Below, piece by piece: positions 36,571 to 45,545 of a DNA stretch of 64,000 nt. Position numbers and translations under genes: made by a program. Position 1 is the first letter of the stretch; each line of letters starts with the position of its first letter. The notes beneath the pieces are model-generated. The model was not told where the DNA came from, searched no databases, and was given only the letters and a program-made list of their open reading frames with translations. Location: contig NZ_JAQKPV010000003.1 in NCBI RefSeq assembly GCF_028200735.1, positions 124,001-188,000 on the forward strand. Reading direction: 5' to 3'. This stretch comes from Streptomyces sp. ACA25 (GTDB lineage: Bacteria > Actinomycetota > Actinomycetes > Streptomycetales > Streptomycetaceae).

Positions 36571-37335
36571 ATGGAGCAGCAGGAACGCGGACCGCGCGAG
36601 TACCGCACGGCCGAGCTGGCCGAGGCCGCCGGGATCACCGTGCGGACGCTGCGTTTCTACCGCGAGCGCCGGCTGCTCCCTCCCCCGCGCAAGGAGGGCC
36701 GGGTCGCCTGGTACGACGAGGAGCACCTGGCCCGGCTGCGCACCATCACCGCCCTGCTGGAACGCGGCCACACGCTGGGCGGCATCGCCGAGCTGATCAG
36801 CGCCTTCAACAGCGGCCGGGACGCCGACGGCACCGCGGAGCTCCTCGGCCTGACCGAACGCTACCCGTGGGCGGAGGAGGACAGGGTGCGGCTGTCCCCG
36901 GAGGCACTGGCCGAGTACTACGACGGCAGGTTCTCCGCGGACGACCTGGCCGCCGCCCTGGAGATCGGCTACCTCGCGGTGGACGGCGCGGAGCTGGTGC
37001 ACGACAGCCGCGCCCTGCTGGAGGCCTCCTCCCAGCTGGTCCGCGGCGGCATCCCCCTGGGGGCCGTGCTGGACGCGGGCCGCCAGGTCCGCGAGCACGC
37101 GGACGACCTCGCGCGCCTCTTCACCGCGCTGGTCCGCACCCACGTGCTGCCCGAGATCCTCAGCCGGGCCGCGCACGGCCCGCTGTCCGAGGAGGAGGTC
37201 ACCCGCCTGACGGAGGCGCTGGAGCATCTGCGGCCGCTCGCGAAACAGGTGGTGCACGCCGAGGTGTCCCTGGCGGTGGACCGGCGGCTGCGCGAGGAAC
37301 TGGAGCAGCGGACGGCCGACCCCGGCTCACGGTGA
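36571..37335 (+). CDS. MerR-family transcriptional regulator
   Basis: A 254-aa regulator. The N-terminal winged helix-turn-helix reads YRTAELAEAAGITVRTLRFYRERRLLPPPRKEGRVAWYDEEHLARL (about 12-57), followed by the dimerisation helix LERGHTLGGIAELISAF. The 170-residue C-terminal effector region is mostly helical and contains no cysteine cluster, so it is not a classic metal sensor. The ribosome site before ATG 36571 is weak. The target is unknown; no obvious divergent partner is present. Confidence 0.88.
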   Translation: MEQQERGPREYRTAELAEAAGITVRTLRFYRERRLLPPPRKEGRVAWYDEEHLARLRTITALLERGHTLGGIAELISAFNSGRDADGTAELLGLTERYPWAEEDRVRLSPEALAEYYDGRFSADDLAAALEIGYLAVDGAELVHDSRALLEASSQLVRGGIPLGAVLDAGRQVREHADDLARLFTALVRTHVLPEILSRAAHGPLSEEEVTRLTEALEHLRPLAKQVVHAEVSLAVDRRLREELEQRTADPGSR

Positions 37336-37468
37336 GGCTCGCATTCCCTGACCGCACCTTCGGCCACCGGCACCACCCCTCACAAGCCGCGGGCCCCCGC
37401 ATCGAAAAGTGTGGTTTCCCCCCGGTCCGCCCCGGTTGATGCCGCGTACGTCAGAGGTGTGCCGGCCC

Positions 37469-37948
37469 TCAGAGCGCCTTGGCGTAGCAGCGGCTCTCCG
37501 GCTCGCAGCGGTAGACGCCGAACTTCCGGTCGGCGGGCGCGTAGCCACTGGAGACGTACAGGGCGATCGCCTCGGGCTGCTTGGTGCCGGTCTCCAGCAC
37601 CATCCGGGTCCGGCCGGCCGCCCGGGCACTCTCCTCCAGCCGGGCGAGCATCGCCCTGGCCAGGCCCTGACCGCGCGCCTCGTCGACCACGAACATCCGC
37701 TTGATCTCGGCGTCCCCGTCGGCGTAGCCCTCCTCGCCCGCCTCCTGGGACCGCCAGCCACCGGTCCCCATCGGCCGGCCGGCGCCGTTGTAGATCATCA
37801 GGAACAGCCCGCGCGGCGGTTCGAACATCTCCGGGTCCAGCGGCGTCAGGTCACCCTCGCTGCCGTACCGCTCCGCGTACAGCGCCTGAACCTGATCATT
37901 GAGCTTGCGGGCATCAGGGTGGTCGAAGCGCGCGGTCACGATCTGCAT
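37469..37948 (-). CDS. GNAT-family N-acetyltransferase
   Basis: A 159-aa acetyltransferase with the acetyl-CoA motif A as RMFVVDEARGQGLARAMLARLEE (R/QxxGxG/A) and the following TRMVLETGTKQPEAIALYVSSGYAP motif B. The substrate is unknown. It is convergent with the MerR gene and divergent from exonuclease III. Confidence 0.88.
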   Translation of the reverse strand: MQIVTARFDHPDARKLNDQVQALYAERYGSEGDLTPLDPEMFEPPRGLFLMIYNGAGRPMGTGGWRSQEAGEEGYADGDAEIKRMFVVDEARGQGLARAMLARLEESARAAGRTRMVLETGTKQPEAIALYVSSGYAPADRKFGVYRCEPESRCYAKAL

Positions 37949-38058
37949 GCCTCACATCGTACGAGAGCCCTCCCGTGCCCGGGACCTGCGCCGTTCGCCG
38001 CCCCGAGGACCACCGACGGGGCAGGGACGCCTCCGGGGGGGGCGGGTATTCTGCCGCA

Positions 38059-38859
38059 ATGCTCACCGTGACGACCGTGAACGTGAACGGCCTGCGGGCC
38101 GCGGCCCGCAAGGGCTACCCGGAGTGGCTGGCGGCCACCGAAGCGCAGGTGGTCTGCCTGCAGGAGGTGCGGGCCGAGGAGAGCCAGCTGCCCGAGGAGA
38201 TCCGGGAGCCCGCCGGGTGGCACCCGTATTACGCCCCGGCGGCGGCGAAGGGCCGGGCCGGTGTCGCCCTGCTGCTCCGGCAGAAGCCGGAGAGCGTGCG
38301 GGTCGGTTTCGGGGTGCCGGAGTTCGCCGACTCGGGACGCTATCTCGAGGCCGACCTCCCCGGTCTCACGGTCGCCAGCCTGTATCTCCCCTCCGGTGAG
38401 GTCGGCACCGAGCGCCAGGAGGAGAAGGAACGCTTCATGGCGGCTTTTCTGCCGTACCTGCGGGAGCTGCGGGAGAAGGCCGCGGCCAACGGGCGCGAGG
38501 TCCTGGTCTGCGGCGACTGGAACATCGCCCACCGGGAGGCCGACCTCAAGAACTGGCGGGCCAACCGCACGAAGGCAGGCTTCCTGCCCGAGGAACGTGA
38601 CTGGCTGAGCAGGGTCCTCGGGCCGGAGGGCGGCTACACCGACGTGGTGCGCGCCCTGCATCCGGACCAGGACGGCCCCTACTCCTGGTGGTCGTACCGG
38701 GGCCGGGCCTTCGACAACGACGCCGGCTGGCGCATCGACTACCAGATCGCCACCGCCGGCCTGGCCCGGCGCTGCCTGCGGGCCTCGGTGGAACGCGCCG
38801 CCACCCACGCCGAACGGTGGTCCGACCACGCCCCGGTCACCGCCGTCTACGACTCCTGA
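38059..38859 (+). CDS. xth: Exodeoxyribonuclease III / AP endonuclease
   Basis: A 266-aa Mg-dependent nuclease for base-excision repair. Family residues: N in TVNVNGLRAA (7-16), E in CLQEVRAEE, Y in LYLPSG, D-x-N in CGDWNIAH, and the terminal DHAP in RWSDHAPVTA. The ATG at 38059 follows a run of G (GGGGGGGG) and a T-rich gap, so initiation context is unusual. A hairpin follows the stop. Confidence 0.93.
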   Translation: MLTVTTVNVNGLRAAARKGYPEWLAATEAQVVCLQEVRAEESQLPEEIREPAGWHPYYAPAAAKGRAGVALLLRQKPESVRVGFGVPEFADSGRYLEADLPGLTVASLYLPSGEVGTERQEEKERFMAAFLPYLRELREKAAANGREVLVCGDWNIAHREADLKNWRANRTKAGFLPEERDWLSRVLGPEGGYTDVVRALHPDQDGPYSWWSYRGRAFDNDAGWRIDYQIATAGLARRCLRASVERAATHAERWSDHAPVTAVYDS

Positions 38860-38873
38860 GGCACGGCTGCCGG

Positions 38874-38901
38874 AGCCTGCCCCGCCGCGGCCGGGCAGGC
38901 T
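38874..38901. terminator. Bidirectional hairpin between convergent genes
   Basis: AGCCTGCCC (38874-38882) and GGGCAGGCT (38893-38901) form a perfect 9-bp stem with a 10-nt loop, between the xth stop and the LLM oxidoreductase stop. Confidence 0.7.
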
Positions 38902-38905
38902 GCGC

Positions 38906-39982
38906 TCACCGGACGGCGTCCGGCATCCGGTAGGCATCGGCCAGCAGCTCGTAGCTGCGCAGCCGGGCCCGGGGGCCGTGGACGTTGGTGGTGACCATCA
39001 GCTCATCGGCGCCGGTCCTGGCGACCAGCGCGTCCAGACCCTCCCGGACGGCGTCCGGGGTGCCGTGCACCACCTGGGCCAGCCAGGCGTCGGTGAACTC
39101 CCGCTCCCGGGCGGTGAACGGATACGCCGCCGCCGCCTCGGGCGAGGGCACCGGCCCGGGCCGGCCGCTGCGCAGCCGCAGCATGGCAAGCGCCCCGGTC
39201 AGCACCTGCCGGTGCGCCTCCTGCTCCCTGTCCGCGGCCAGTGCGGAGACCGCGATCAGCGCGTAGGGCCGGTCCAGCACATCCGAGGGCCGGAAGCTCT
39301 CCCGGTACAGCTGAAGGGCGGGCACGGTGTGGGCCGCCGAGAAGTGATGGGCGAAGGCGAACGGCAGCCCCAGCCGGCCGGCCAGCTCCGCGCTGAAGCC
39401 GGAGGAGCCGAGCAGCCACACCGGGGGCCGTCCGGGGTTGCCCTGTGCCGGGCCCGGCACGGCGTGGATCCGCGCGTACGGGTGCCCGTCGGGGAAGTCG
39501 TCGTCCAGGAACCGGACCAGTTCGGCCAGTTGCTGGGGGAACTCCTCGGCGCCGTCGGTGCGTCCGCGGCGCAGGGCGGCGGCGGTCGCACCGTCCGTTC
39601 CCGGGGCCCGGCCCAGCCCCAGGTCGATGCGGCCCGGCGCCAGCGCCTCCAGGGTCCCGAACTGCTCGGCGATCACCAGCGGCGCGTGGTTGGGCAGCAT
39701 CACTCCACCGGAGCCCAGCCGGATGCGTGCGGTGCGGGCGGCGAGGTGGGCGAGCAGCACGGCGGGCGAGGAGCTGGCCACCCCGGTCAGGGAATGGTGC
39801 TCGGCCACCCAGAGCCGGTGGTAGCCGCGGGCTTCGGCGAGCCGGGCCACGTCGGTGGAGGTGCGCAGCGCCTCGGTCGCGGTCAGCCCGCTGCCCACGG
39901 TGGCCAGGTCGAGCACCGACAGCGGTACCGGGGCGGTGCCGGAGCGGCTGCCCCGGATGGGATCGGGGGACTCTTCCACCAC
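38906..39982 (-). CDS. LLM-class flavin-dependent oxidoreductase
   Basis: A 358-aa luciferase-like monooxygenase of the MsnO8 subgroup: [19 protein letters not shown] near the start, [50 protein letters not shown] (TIM-barrel core), [12 protein letters not shown], and [30 protein letters not shown] 39982 has GAGG 8 nt upstream. It probably uses FMN or F420; the substrate is unknown. Confidence 0.88.
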   Translation of the reverse strand: MVEESPDPIRGSRSGTAPVPLSVLDLATVGSGLTATEALRTSTDVARLAEARGYHRLWVAEHHSLTGVASSSPAVLLAHLAARTARIRLGSGGVMLPNHAPLVIAEQFGTLEALAPGRIDLGLGRAPGTDGATAAALRRGRTDGAEEFPQQLAELVRFLDDDFPDGHPYARIHAVPGPAQGNPGRPPVWLLGSSGFSAELAGRLGLPFAFAHHFSAAHTVPALQLYRESFRPSDVLDRPYALIAVSALAADREQEAHRQVLTGALAMLRLRSGRPGPVPSPEAAAAYPFTAREREFTDAWLAQVVHGTPDAVREGLDALVARTGADELMVTTNVHGPRARLRSYELLADAYRMPDAVR

Positions 39983-40437
39983 GTCCGGACCTCTTTCTGG
40001 TTCGCGCGCACTCGTCGTGCGCCTTCTGCCGGCACCGCACACCGGTACGACAACCCGGCAACCGGACCGGCACCCGTTTCATTCCAGCCGGTCCGCCGGA
40101 CCCCTCCGGGTTGGCCAGGAACCAGTGAGAACCTGTACCCCCAATGCGTTGAGCGCAGGCGGTAGTTCAACGTGCAAGACAATGTCACTGCAGATGCGAT
40201 TGCCCCCGTGGGGACGCCTGCACACGGCTTCGCACTAGTGACGTCAATCATAGGTGTACCAATGCTCACAGCTGCCGCAGTGCTCGGCCGTGAATGCCCT
40301 GGACTGTATTCGCAGTATTGCGAAAACTGAATGCCGTACTACACCTTCCCAAAACATCCCCAAGTTGATGGTACTGGACAACTGAACCTCCGATACAAGG
40401 AGGCTGATCGCCCCAGCGAGAACCCGCGACGCTCACG
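39983..40437. other. Non-coding stretch with G+C drop
   Basis: 455 bp without a convincing gene. Base composition falls abruptly from about 40.1 kb (a hand count of 40321-40380 gives 28 G+C in 60), marking the left edge of a compositionally foreign patch reaching about 41.25 kb. Short open frames here on both strands lack ribosome sites and protein-like character. Confidence 0.5.
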
Positions 40438-41129
40438 TCAGGACCCAGCAGGCGTGAGGCCGGCCACCCATTCTGCATACTCAACCGTAATCGGCATGTC
40501 AGACTGCAGCTCAGCTTGAATGCCTCCGTCAGTACGGGAAGACTGGTACTCAGGATCCGAGACAAGCAACCTGAGTCCACTGAGATCATGCTTCATGGCA
40601 ACAGTTGCAATGAATTCCAACTCTTCATTACCGTTGACCAAGGCGAGGATCCTGTGGGCTTCTTCATCCATTTCCAGCCAGCTATGAGGAGCATCATGGA
40701 CTCTCACGCCAAAGCCCTCGCGCACCTGCTTCACAGCCTCTCGTAGCGCGCCCGGAATCTCGCCCTTCCAGTAGACGTCTATCCGCCCTTCATTGAAGTT
40801 TGGATTGATGGCTGCGAGTCCGTCCCTCCCCGTCGCAAGGGCTGCCTCTTCGAGCACTGATCGTGCCTCGATGAGCGGCGACTGATTCCTGGCCTCATCT
40901 GTCAGAAACTCCCCCCCCCGTCCGGACCCTGCTCAAACCCCGCCAGGCCTCCCGATGCCGTAATAGCAGGTACAACACTCGAACCACCTGATTGTCTTTC
41001 ATGCTCGCCGACCTCTCCCGAGGACAGGTTCACCGCCGCCTCACGTGCCGTGAACGATAAGACCAAGAGGCCCGCAACGAGAATCGATCCGGCTCGAAAG
41101 CTCCACTTGAACGCGCCAGCGTGACGCAT
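40438..41129 (-). pseudogene. Exported hypothetical protein, split by a frameshift in a G9 tract
   Basis: Two frames join into one protein. From ATG 41129 (AGGAGAAGG upstream) the N-terminal part has a signal peptide or membrane anchor (FRAGSILVAGLLVLSF) and runs to a stop near 40902, right after a run of nine G (9 C on the plus strand, 40911-40919). In the next frame, EFLTDEARNQSPLIEARS continues without a stop into the 139-residue C-terminal part (LEEAALATGRDGLAAINPNF onward), which ends at 40438. One extra G would restore a protein of about 230 aa. A sequencing error, a phase-variable tract or real decay are all possible. No family was recognised; the low G+C suggests transfer. Confidence 0.6.
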
Positions 41130-41276
41130 GCACACAACCTTCTCCTGAGCACTACCTTGGACGCCTGGAGGCTAACGCAAAAGAGCCTCACAATAAGGCG
41201 CAATGGTGAGTTCTTCGCGATGCGAGCCCATCCAACCCGATTGCACAGCCGTGTTGTGAAATGTCAGAAGTCCACG

Positions 41277-41948
41277 TCACAGTGCTTTGGTGGCTCCAGG
41301 AGCGGCGGTCGCCTGGACGAGCAGTGTGCCGATGTGACCCGGCTGCGGCGCTGGGATCACCTCGGCCCGCACGTCCACGAAGCCGTGACTCAGGAGAATG
41401 CCGGTCCACAGTTCGGGTGTGTAGCAGTGCCGCCGGAGGAACGTGGCCTTGCCCGTGAACCCTCCCCTGTACATGCCCTGCGGGCCGTAGCAGCCGTCGA
41501 TCGCCGGAGGATGGGAGAAGGCCAGCAAGCCGCCCGGCACCAACCGCTGCCGCACCACCGGGAGGAGTTCGCGAGGGCTGGTGAACCACACAGCTCCGAA
41601 CACCGAGTACATGGCGTCGTACGACGTGGACGTCCCGGTGAGGTAGCTGACCGCCTCGGCGCCGATGAACCGGGAACGGGACACGTCAGGCCACCGCTCG
41701 GCGGCCAGCCTGCACTGCACCGGCGACAGGTCCACCCCCGACGCATCGAATCCCTTGCGTACCAGGGCAACCACGTTCTCCCCGCTGCCGCACCCGAGCT
41801 CCAGAACTGACCGGGGCCGGCCAAGGACTTCCTCCTCCGGCCCGTGACCTTCGTACTGTGTCCACCGGAAAACGGGCTCCGCCACGTCACCACGCGCAGC
41901 GGTCTTCTCCGCGAAGGCGTCCCAGTGTTCCTGCTCCGTCATCTTCAT
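41277..41948 (-). CDS. Class I SAM-dependent methyltransferase
   Basis: A 223-aa methyltransferase with motif I VLELGCGSGENVVAL (about 48-62), acidic GVDLSPVQ and the post-motif DAMYSVFGAVWFTSPRELLPVV. ATG 41948 forms an ATGA overlap with the stop of the upstream remnant; ATG 41942 is also possible. Its neighbour looks like the tail of a peptide-modifying methyltransferase, so it may come from a peptide-maturation cluster, but no precursor or ATP-grasp gene remains nearby. The substrate is unknown. Confidence 0.8.
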   Translation of the reverse strand: MKMTEQEHWDAFAEKTAARGDVAEPVFRWTQYEGHGPEEEVLGRPRSVLELGCGSGENVVALVRKGFDASGVDLSPVQCRLAAERWPDVSRSRFIGAEAVSYLTGTSTSYDAMYSVFGAVWFTSPRELLPVVRQRLVPGGLLAFSHPPAIDGCYGPQGMYRGGFTGKATFLRRHCYTPELWTGILLSHGFVDVRAEVIPAPQPGHIGTLLVQATAAPGATKAL

Positions 41949-42292
41949 CGGCTGCTGCTTTCGGGCTGTGCCGCGCTGATGCGGGCCTGCCAGGCGTCAC
42001 CCTCGCGGACGAGGCCGGCCGGCAACTCATGCGTCCTGGGGGCGCCCGCCCGCTGCCAGCTCGCGATGCGCCCGCGGAGGTCTTCGAGTGCCGGGGATTC
42101 CGGGTGATCGGCGAGGAGGCGGCCGTCGGTCACGAGGGCGGCGTGGGCAGTGCCGTCCGACGAGAGGTGCCCGATGCCGGTACCGGTCCCGTGGTCGAGG
42201 CTCGCTTCGAGCAAGCCGTCGGGGACGGTGGCGATGAGCCAGTTCTTCAGATGGAAGTAGTCGCTGCCCGGTCCCGGTGCGGGCTCCGCGAA
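41945..42292 (-). pseudogene. 5'-truncated remnant, C-terminal part of a PCMT-like protein
   Basis: About 115 codons (from FAEPAPGPGSDYFHLKNWL to the stop) look protein-like and resemble the C-terminal domain of protein-isoaspartate-methyltransferase-like enzymes (LEDLRGRIASWQRAG, then a final strand pair). Upstream, the frame turns into non-protein-like Pro/Arg/Ala sequence with no usable start codon and no SAM-binding domain. The stop overlaps the downstream methyltransferase start (ATGA), so the two were once an operon. The assignment is tentative. Confidence 0.45.
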
Positions 42293-42524
42293 GCGGGCAG
42301 GCCTGCAGCAAGCTTGCCAGGGCGAGCGCAGCGACTGTACGGGCCCGGGCTCGCCGGGAGGGGTCGGCCGCGTCGGCCAGTGCGGTGGTCGCGTTGCGCC
42401 GGGTGGGGCGGGCCCGGGCGCGCCCGGGGTGCGGAGCGGCCGGACTGCGGGATCGTGGGCGGCGCATATCGGGCGGGTGCCCGGGTACCCGGACCGACCG
42501 CGAAACGACGAGGAGTGATTCTTC

Positions 42525-42758
42525 ATGGCCGAGTGCGAGGTATGCGGCAACGACTACGAGATGGCCTTCGAGGTACGGGCCGCCGGGGCCACGCACGTGT
42601 TCGACAGCTTCGAGTGCGCGGCGCAGAAGATGGCACCGGTCTGTGAGAACTGCGGGTGCCGCATCCTGGGGCACGGGCTGCAGGCGGACGGTCACTTCTT
42701 CTGCTGCGCCCACTGCGCCCGGGTCAAGGGTCAGAGCCAGCTCGTCGACCACGCCTGA
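42525..42758 (+). CDS. Small cysteine-rich metal-binding protein
   Basis: A 77-aa cytosolic protein with nine cysteines: CEVCGNDY at residues 4-7, FECAA, CENCGCRI and FFCCAHCARVK, plus histidines. This resembles zinc-ribbon or prokaryotic metallothionein-like small proteins. GGAG lies about 11 nt before the ATG. It stands alone at the edge of the stress island and converges on ppdK with a shared hairpin. The function is unknown; metal storage or zinc-dependent interaction is inference. Confidence 0.8.
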   Translation: MAECEVCGNDYEMAFEVRAAGATHVFDSFECAAQKMAPVCENCGCRILGHGLQADGHFFCCAHCARVKGQSQLVDHA

Positions 42759-42818
42759 AGCCCGGCGCACACGCGCGAATGGGTCCCACCGGTGCCCTCC
42801 GGCGGACCCTCACGCGAC

Positions 42819-42845
42819 CGGCCCCGGGCCGCACGCCCGGGGCCG
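42819..42845. terminator. Bidirectional hairpin
   Basis: Perfect 11-bp inverted repeat CGGCCCCGGGC (42819-42829) / GCCCGGGGCCG (42835-42845) with a 5-nt loop, between the convergent metal-binding gene and ppdK. Confidence 0.8.
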
Positions 42846-42868
42846 GCCACGTTCACCTCGCGTCGGGC

Positions 42869-45532
42869 TCACCTCCCGTCGAGGGTGGCGGGGTCGGCGC
42901 CGCCGAGCACGGCCGCGCGGGCGGCCTCCAGGCGGGCGACCGGCACCCGGAAGGGGGAGCAGGACACGTAGTCCAGGCCCGCCTCGTGGAAGAAGTGGAC
43001 GGACTCCGGGTCGCCGCCGTGTTCGCCGCAGACCCCGGTGGAGAGCCCGGGCCGGGCGGCCCGGCCCTCGGTGACGGCCAGCTCCACCAGCCGTCCCACC
43101 CCCTCGCGGTCGATGGTCTCGAACGGCGAGTTCTCGAAGATGCCCTGCTCCAGGTAGGCGGAGAAGAACGACGCCTCCACGTCGTCCCGGGAGAACCCCC
43201 AGGTCGTCTGGGTGAGGTCGTTGGTGCCGAAGGAGAAGAAGTCGGCCTCCCGGGCGATCCGGCCGGCGGTGAGGGCCGCCCGCGGCAGCTCGATCATGGT
43301 GCCCACCGGGCAGCTCACCCGTACGCCGGTGGCCGCGGACACCTCGTCCAGGACCCGCTCGGCCTCCGCCCGCACCAGGCGCAGCTCCTTGGCCGTGTCG
43401 ACCAGCGGAACCATGATCTCGGCCTGCGGGTCGCCGCCCGCACGGAGCCGCTCCCCCACCGCTTCGCCGATGGCCCGCACCTGCATGGCGACCAGTCCCG
43501 GCACCAGCAGCCCGAGGCGTACGCCGCGCAGCCCCAGCATCGGGTTCTGCTCGTGCATGCGCTCCACGGCCTCCAGCAGCTCGATGTCGTGGGGGTCCGG
43601 GGCGCCGCCGACGGCCCGCACGGAGGCGAGGCTCACCGCGAGTTCGGTGCGGTCGGGCAGGAACTCGTGCAGCGGCGGGTCGAGGAGGCGGATGGTGACG
43701 GGCCGGCCGTCCATGGCCGCCAGGAGCTCGGTGAAGTCGGCGCGCTGCAAAGGCAGCAGGGCGGCCAGGGCCTGTTCCCGGTCCGTGTCGGTCCGGGCCA
43801 GGATCATTTTCTCGACGAGCCGGCGGCGCTCCCCGAGGAACATGTGCTCGGTGCGGCACAGCCCGATGCCGTGGGCACCGAAGCGGCGGGCCCGTTCCGC
43901 GTCCTCGGCGGTGTCGGCGTTGGCCCGGACGCCCAGGCGGCGTGCCCGGTCCGCTTCGGTCAGCAGCCGGGCGACCGCGTCGACCAGCGAGCCCTCGCGC
44001 TCACCGGTCTCGAAGTAGCGCATCACCGCGGACTCCACCGTCGGGAGCGAGCCGAGGTGGACGGTGCCGGTGGAGCCGTCGACGGAGACGACGGTGCCCT
44101 CGGTGACCACCGTGCCCGCGGCGGTGGTGAACTGCCGGGCCTCCGGGTCGACCGTGAGGGACTCCGCCCCGCACACGCAGACCTTCCCCATGCCGCGGGC
44201 CACCACGGCAGCATGGCTGGTCTTGCCGCCGCGGCTGGTCAGGACGGCCTGTGCGGCGACCATGCCGGGCAGGTCGTCCGGGGTGGTCTCGCGGCGCACG
44301 AGGACGACCTGTTCCCCGGCAGCCGCGCGGCGGACCGCAGCGGCGGAGTCGAACACCACCGCGCCGACGGCCGCGCCGGGAGAGGCCGCGATGCCGTGGG
44401 CGAGCGCCGCGCCGGCCCCGCCCGCGTCGAACCGGGGGAACATCAGCCGGGCGAGCTGCTCGCCCGTGACCCGGCCCAGGGCCTCCGCCGGGGTCAGGAC
44501 GCCGTCGTCCACCAGTTGGACGGCGATCCGGAACGCGGCCTCGGCGGTTCGCTTGCCGACCCGGGTCTGCAGCATCCACAGCCGGCCGCGCTCGATGGTG
44601 AACTCGATGTCGCACAGGTCCCGGTAGTGGCTCTCCAGGGTCCGAAGGTAGCCGGTGAGCCGTTCGTAGGAGTCGGGGTCGAGGTGTTCCAGCTCCTGCA
44701 GCGGCAGTGCGTTGCGGATACCGGCCACCACGTCCTCACCCTGGGCGTCCGGCAGGTAGTCGCCGTAGACGCCGACCCGGCCGGTCGCCGGGTCGCGGGT
44801 GAAGGCGACGCCGCTCCCGGAGTCGGCGCCCAGGTTGCCGAACACCATCACCTGGACGTTGACCGCGGTGCCGAGGTCGTCGGAGATGTGCTCCCGGCGG
44901 CGGTAGATCCGGGCGCGCTCGCCGTTCCAGGACTCGAAGACGGCCAGCACCGAGCGGTGCAGCTGCTCCCGCGGGTCCTGGGGGAAGTCCTCGCCGGTCT
45001 CGGCGCGGACGATGCGCTGGAACTCCTCGACGACCTGCGGCAGGTTGTCCGGGCCGGGGAGGCGGGCCAGCGCGGCGGCGAAGAGCTCGCCGTCGATGCC
45101 CAGGACCGTCGCGCCGTACATCTGGATCAGGCGCCGGTAGGAGTCCCAGGCGAAGTGCTCCCGGCCCGACACCTTGGCGAGGCCCTGCACCGACTCGTCG
45201 TTCAGCCCGATGTCGAGGATGGTCTCCATCATGCCGGGCATGGAGAAGCGCGCGCCCGAGCGGACCGAGAGCAGCAGCGGGTCGTCGCGGTCGCCCAGCC
45301 GGCGGCCGGCCATCGCCTCCAGGGCGGCCAGCCGGTCGGTGATCTCCTGCTCGAGTCCCTCCGGCGGGCCGCCGTTGCGGAAAAAGGACCGGCACGCCTG
45401 CGTGGTGACGGTGAAGCCGGGCGGCACGGGCAGGCCCATCCTGGTCATCTCGGCCAGGTTGGCGCCCTTGCCGCCGAGCAGGTCGGCCATGTCGCGGCCG
45501 CCTTCGGTGAAGTCGTACACGAACTTCGGCAT
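42869..45532 (-). CDS. ppdK: Pyruvate, phosphate dikinase
   Basis: An 887-aa enzyme interconverting PEP, AMP and PPi with pyruvate, ATP and Pi. The N-terminal ATP-grasp opens KFVYDFTEGGRDMADLLGGKGANLAEM; the phosphohistidine loop is GGKTSHAAVVARGMGK (His near residue 450); the C-terminal PEP barrel ends with GVCGEHGG carrying the catalytic cysteine. Length matches bacterial PPDK. It lies 13 bp after the alcohol dehydrogenase gene, so it is the third gene of a USP-ADH-PPDK operon, a combination seen in actinobacterial hypoxia regulons. PPi-dependent energy saving would fit. Confidence 0.95.
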   Translation of the reverse strand: MPKFVYDFTEGGRDMADLLGGKGANLAEMTRMGLPVPPGFTVTTQACRSFFRNGGPPEGLEQEITDRLAALEAMAGRRLGDRDDPLLLSVRSGARFSMPGMMETILDIGLNDESVQGLAKVSGREHFAWDSYRRLIQMYGATVLGIDGELFAAALARLPGPDNLPQVVEEFQRIVRAETGEDFPQDPREQLHRSVLAVFESWNGERARIYRRREHISDDLGTAVNVQVMVFGNLGADSGSGVAFTRDPATGRVGVYGDYLPDAQGEDVVAGIRNALPLQELEHLDPDSYERLTGYLRTLESHYRDLCDIEFTIERGRLWMLQTRVGKRTAEAAFRIAVQLVDDGVLTPAEALGRVTGEQLARLMFPRFDAGGAGAALAHGIAASPGAAVGAVVFDSAAAVRRAAAGEQVVLVRRETTPDDLPGMVAAQAVLTSRGGKTSHAAVVARGMGKVCVCGAESLTVDPEARQFTTAAGTVVTEGTVVSVDGSTGTVHLGSLPTVESAVMRYFETGEREGSLVDAVARLLTEADRARRLGVRANADTAEDAERARRFGAHGIGLCRTEHMFLGERRRLVEKMILARTDTDREQALAALLPLQRADFTELLAAMDGRPVTIRLLDPPLHEFLPDRTELAVSLASVRAVGGAPDPHDIELLEAVERMHEQNPMLGLRGVRLGLLVPGLVAMQVRAIGEAVGERLRAGGDPQAEIMVPLVDTAKELRLVRAEAERVLDEVSAATGVRVSCPVGTMIELPRAALTAGRIAREADFFSFGTNDLTQTTWGFSRDDVEASFFSAYLEQGIFENSPFETIDREGVGRLVELAVTEGRAARPGLSTGVCGEHGGDPESVHFFHEAGLDYVSCSPFRVPVARLEAARAAVLGGADPATLDGR

Positions 45533-45545
45533 GACGGTCCCTCCC

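Noticed and set aside
40266..40589. 107-codon minus-strand open frame
   Set aside because: Overlaps the 3' end of the better-supported exported-protein frame, has no ribosome site and shows no protein-like pattern.
40516..40746. 76-codon plus-strand open frame in the low-G+C patch
   Set aside because: Antisense to the C-terminal half of the frameshifted gene; no ribosome site and no recognisable domain.
42293..42550. N-terminal extension of the PCMT-like remnant
   Set aside because: Translation upstream of about 42292 is Pro/Arg/Ala-rich with histidine and no conserved motif, and it overlaps the leader of the cysteine-rich gene.
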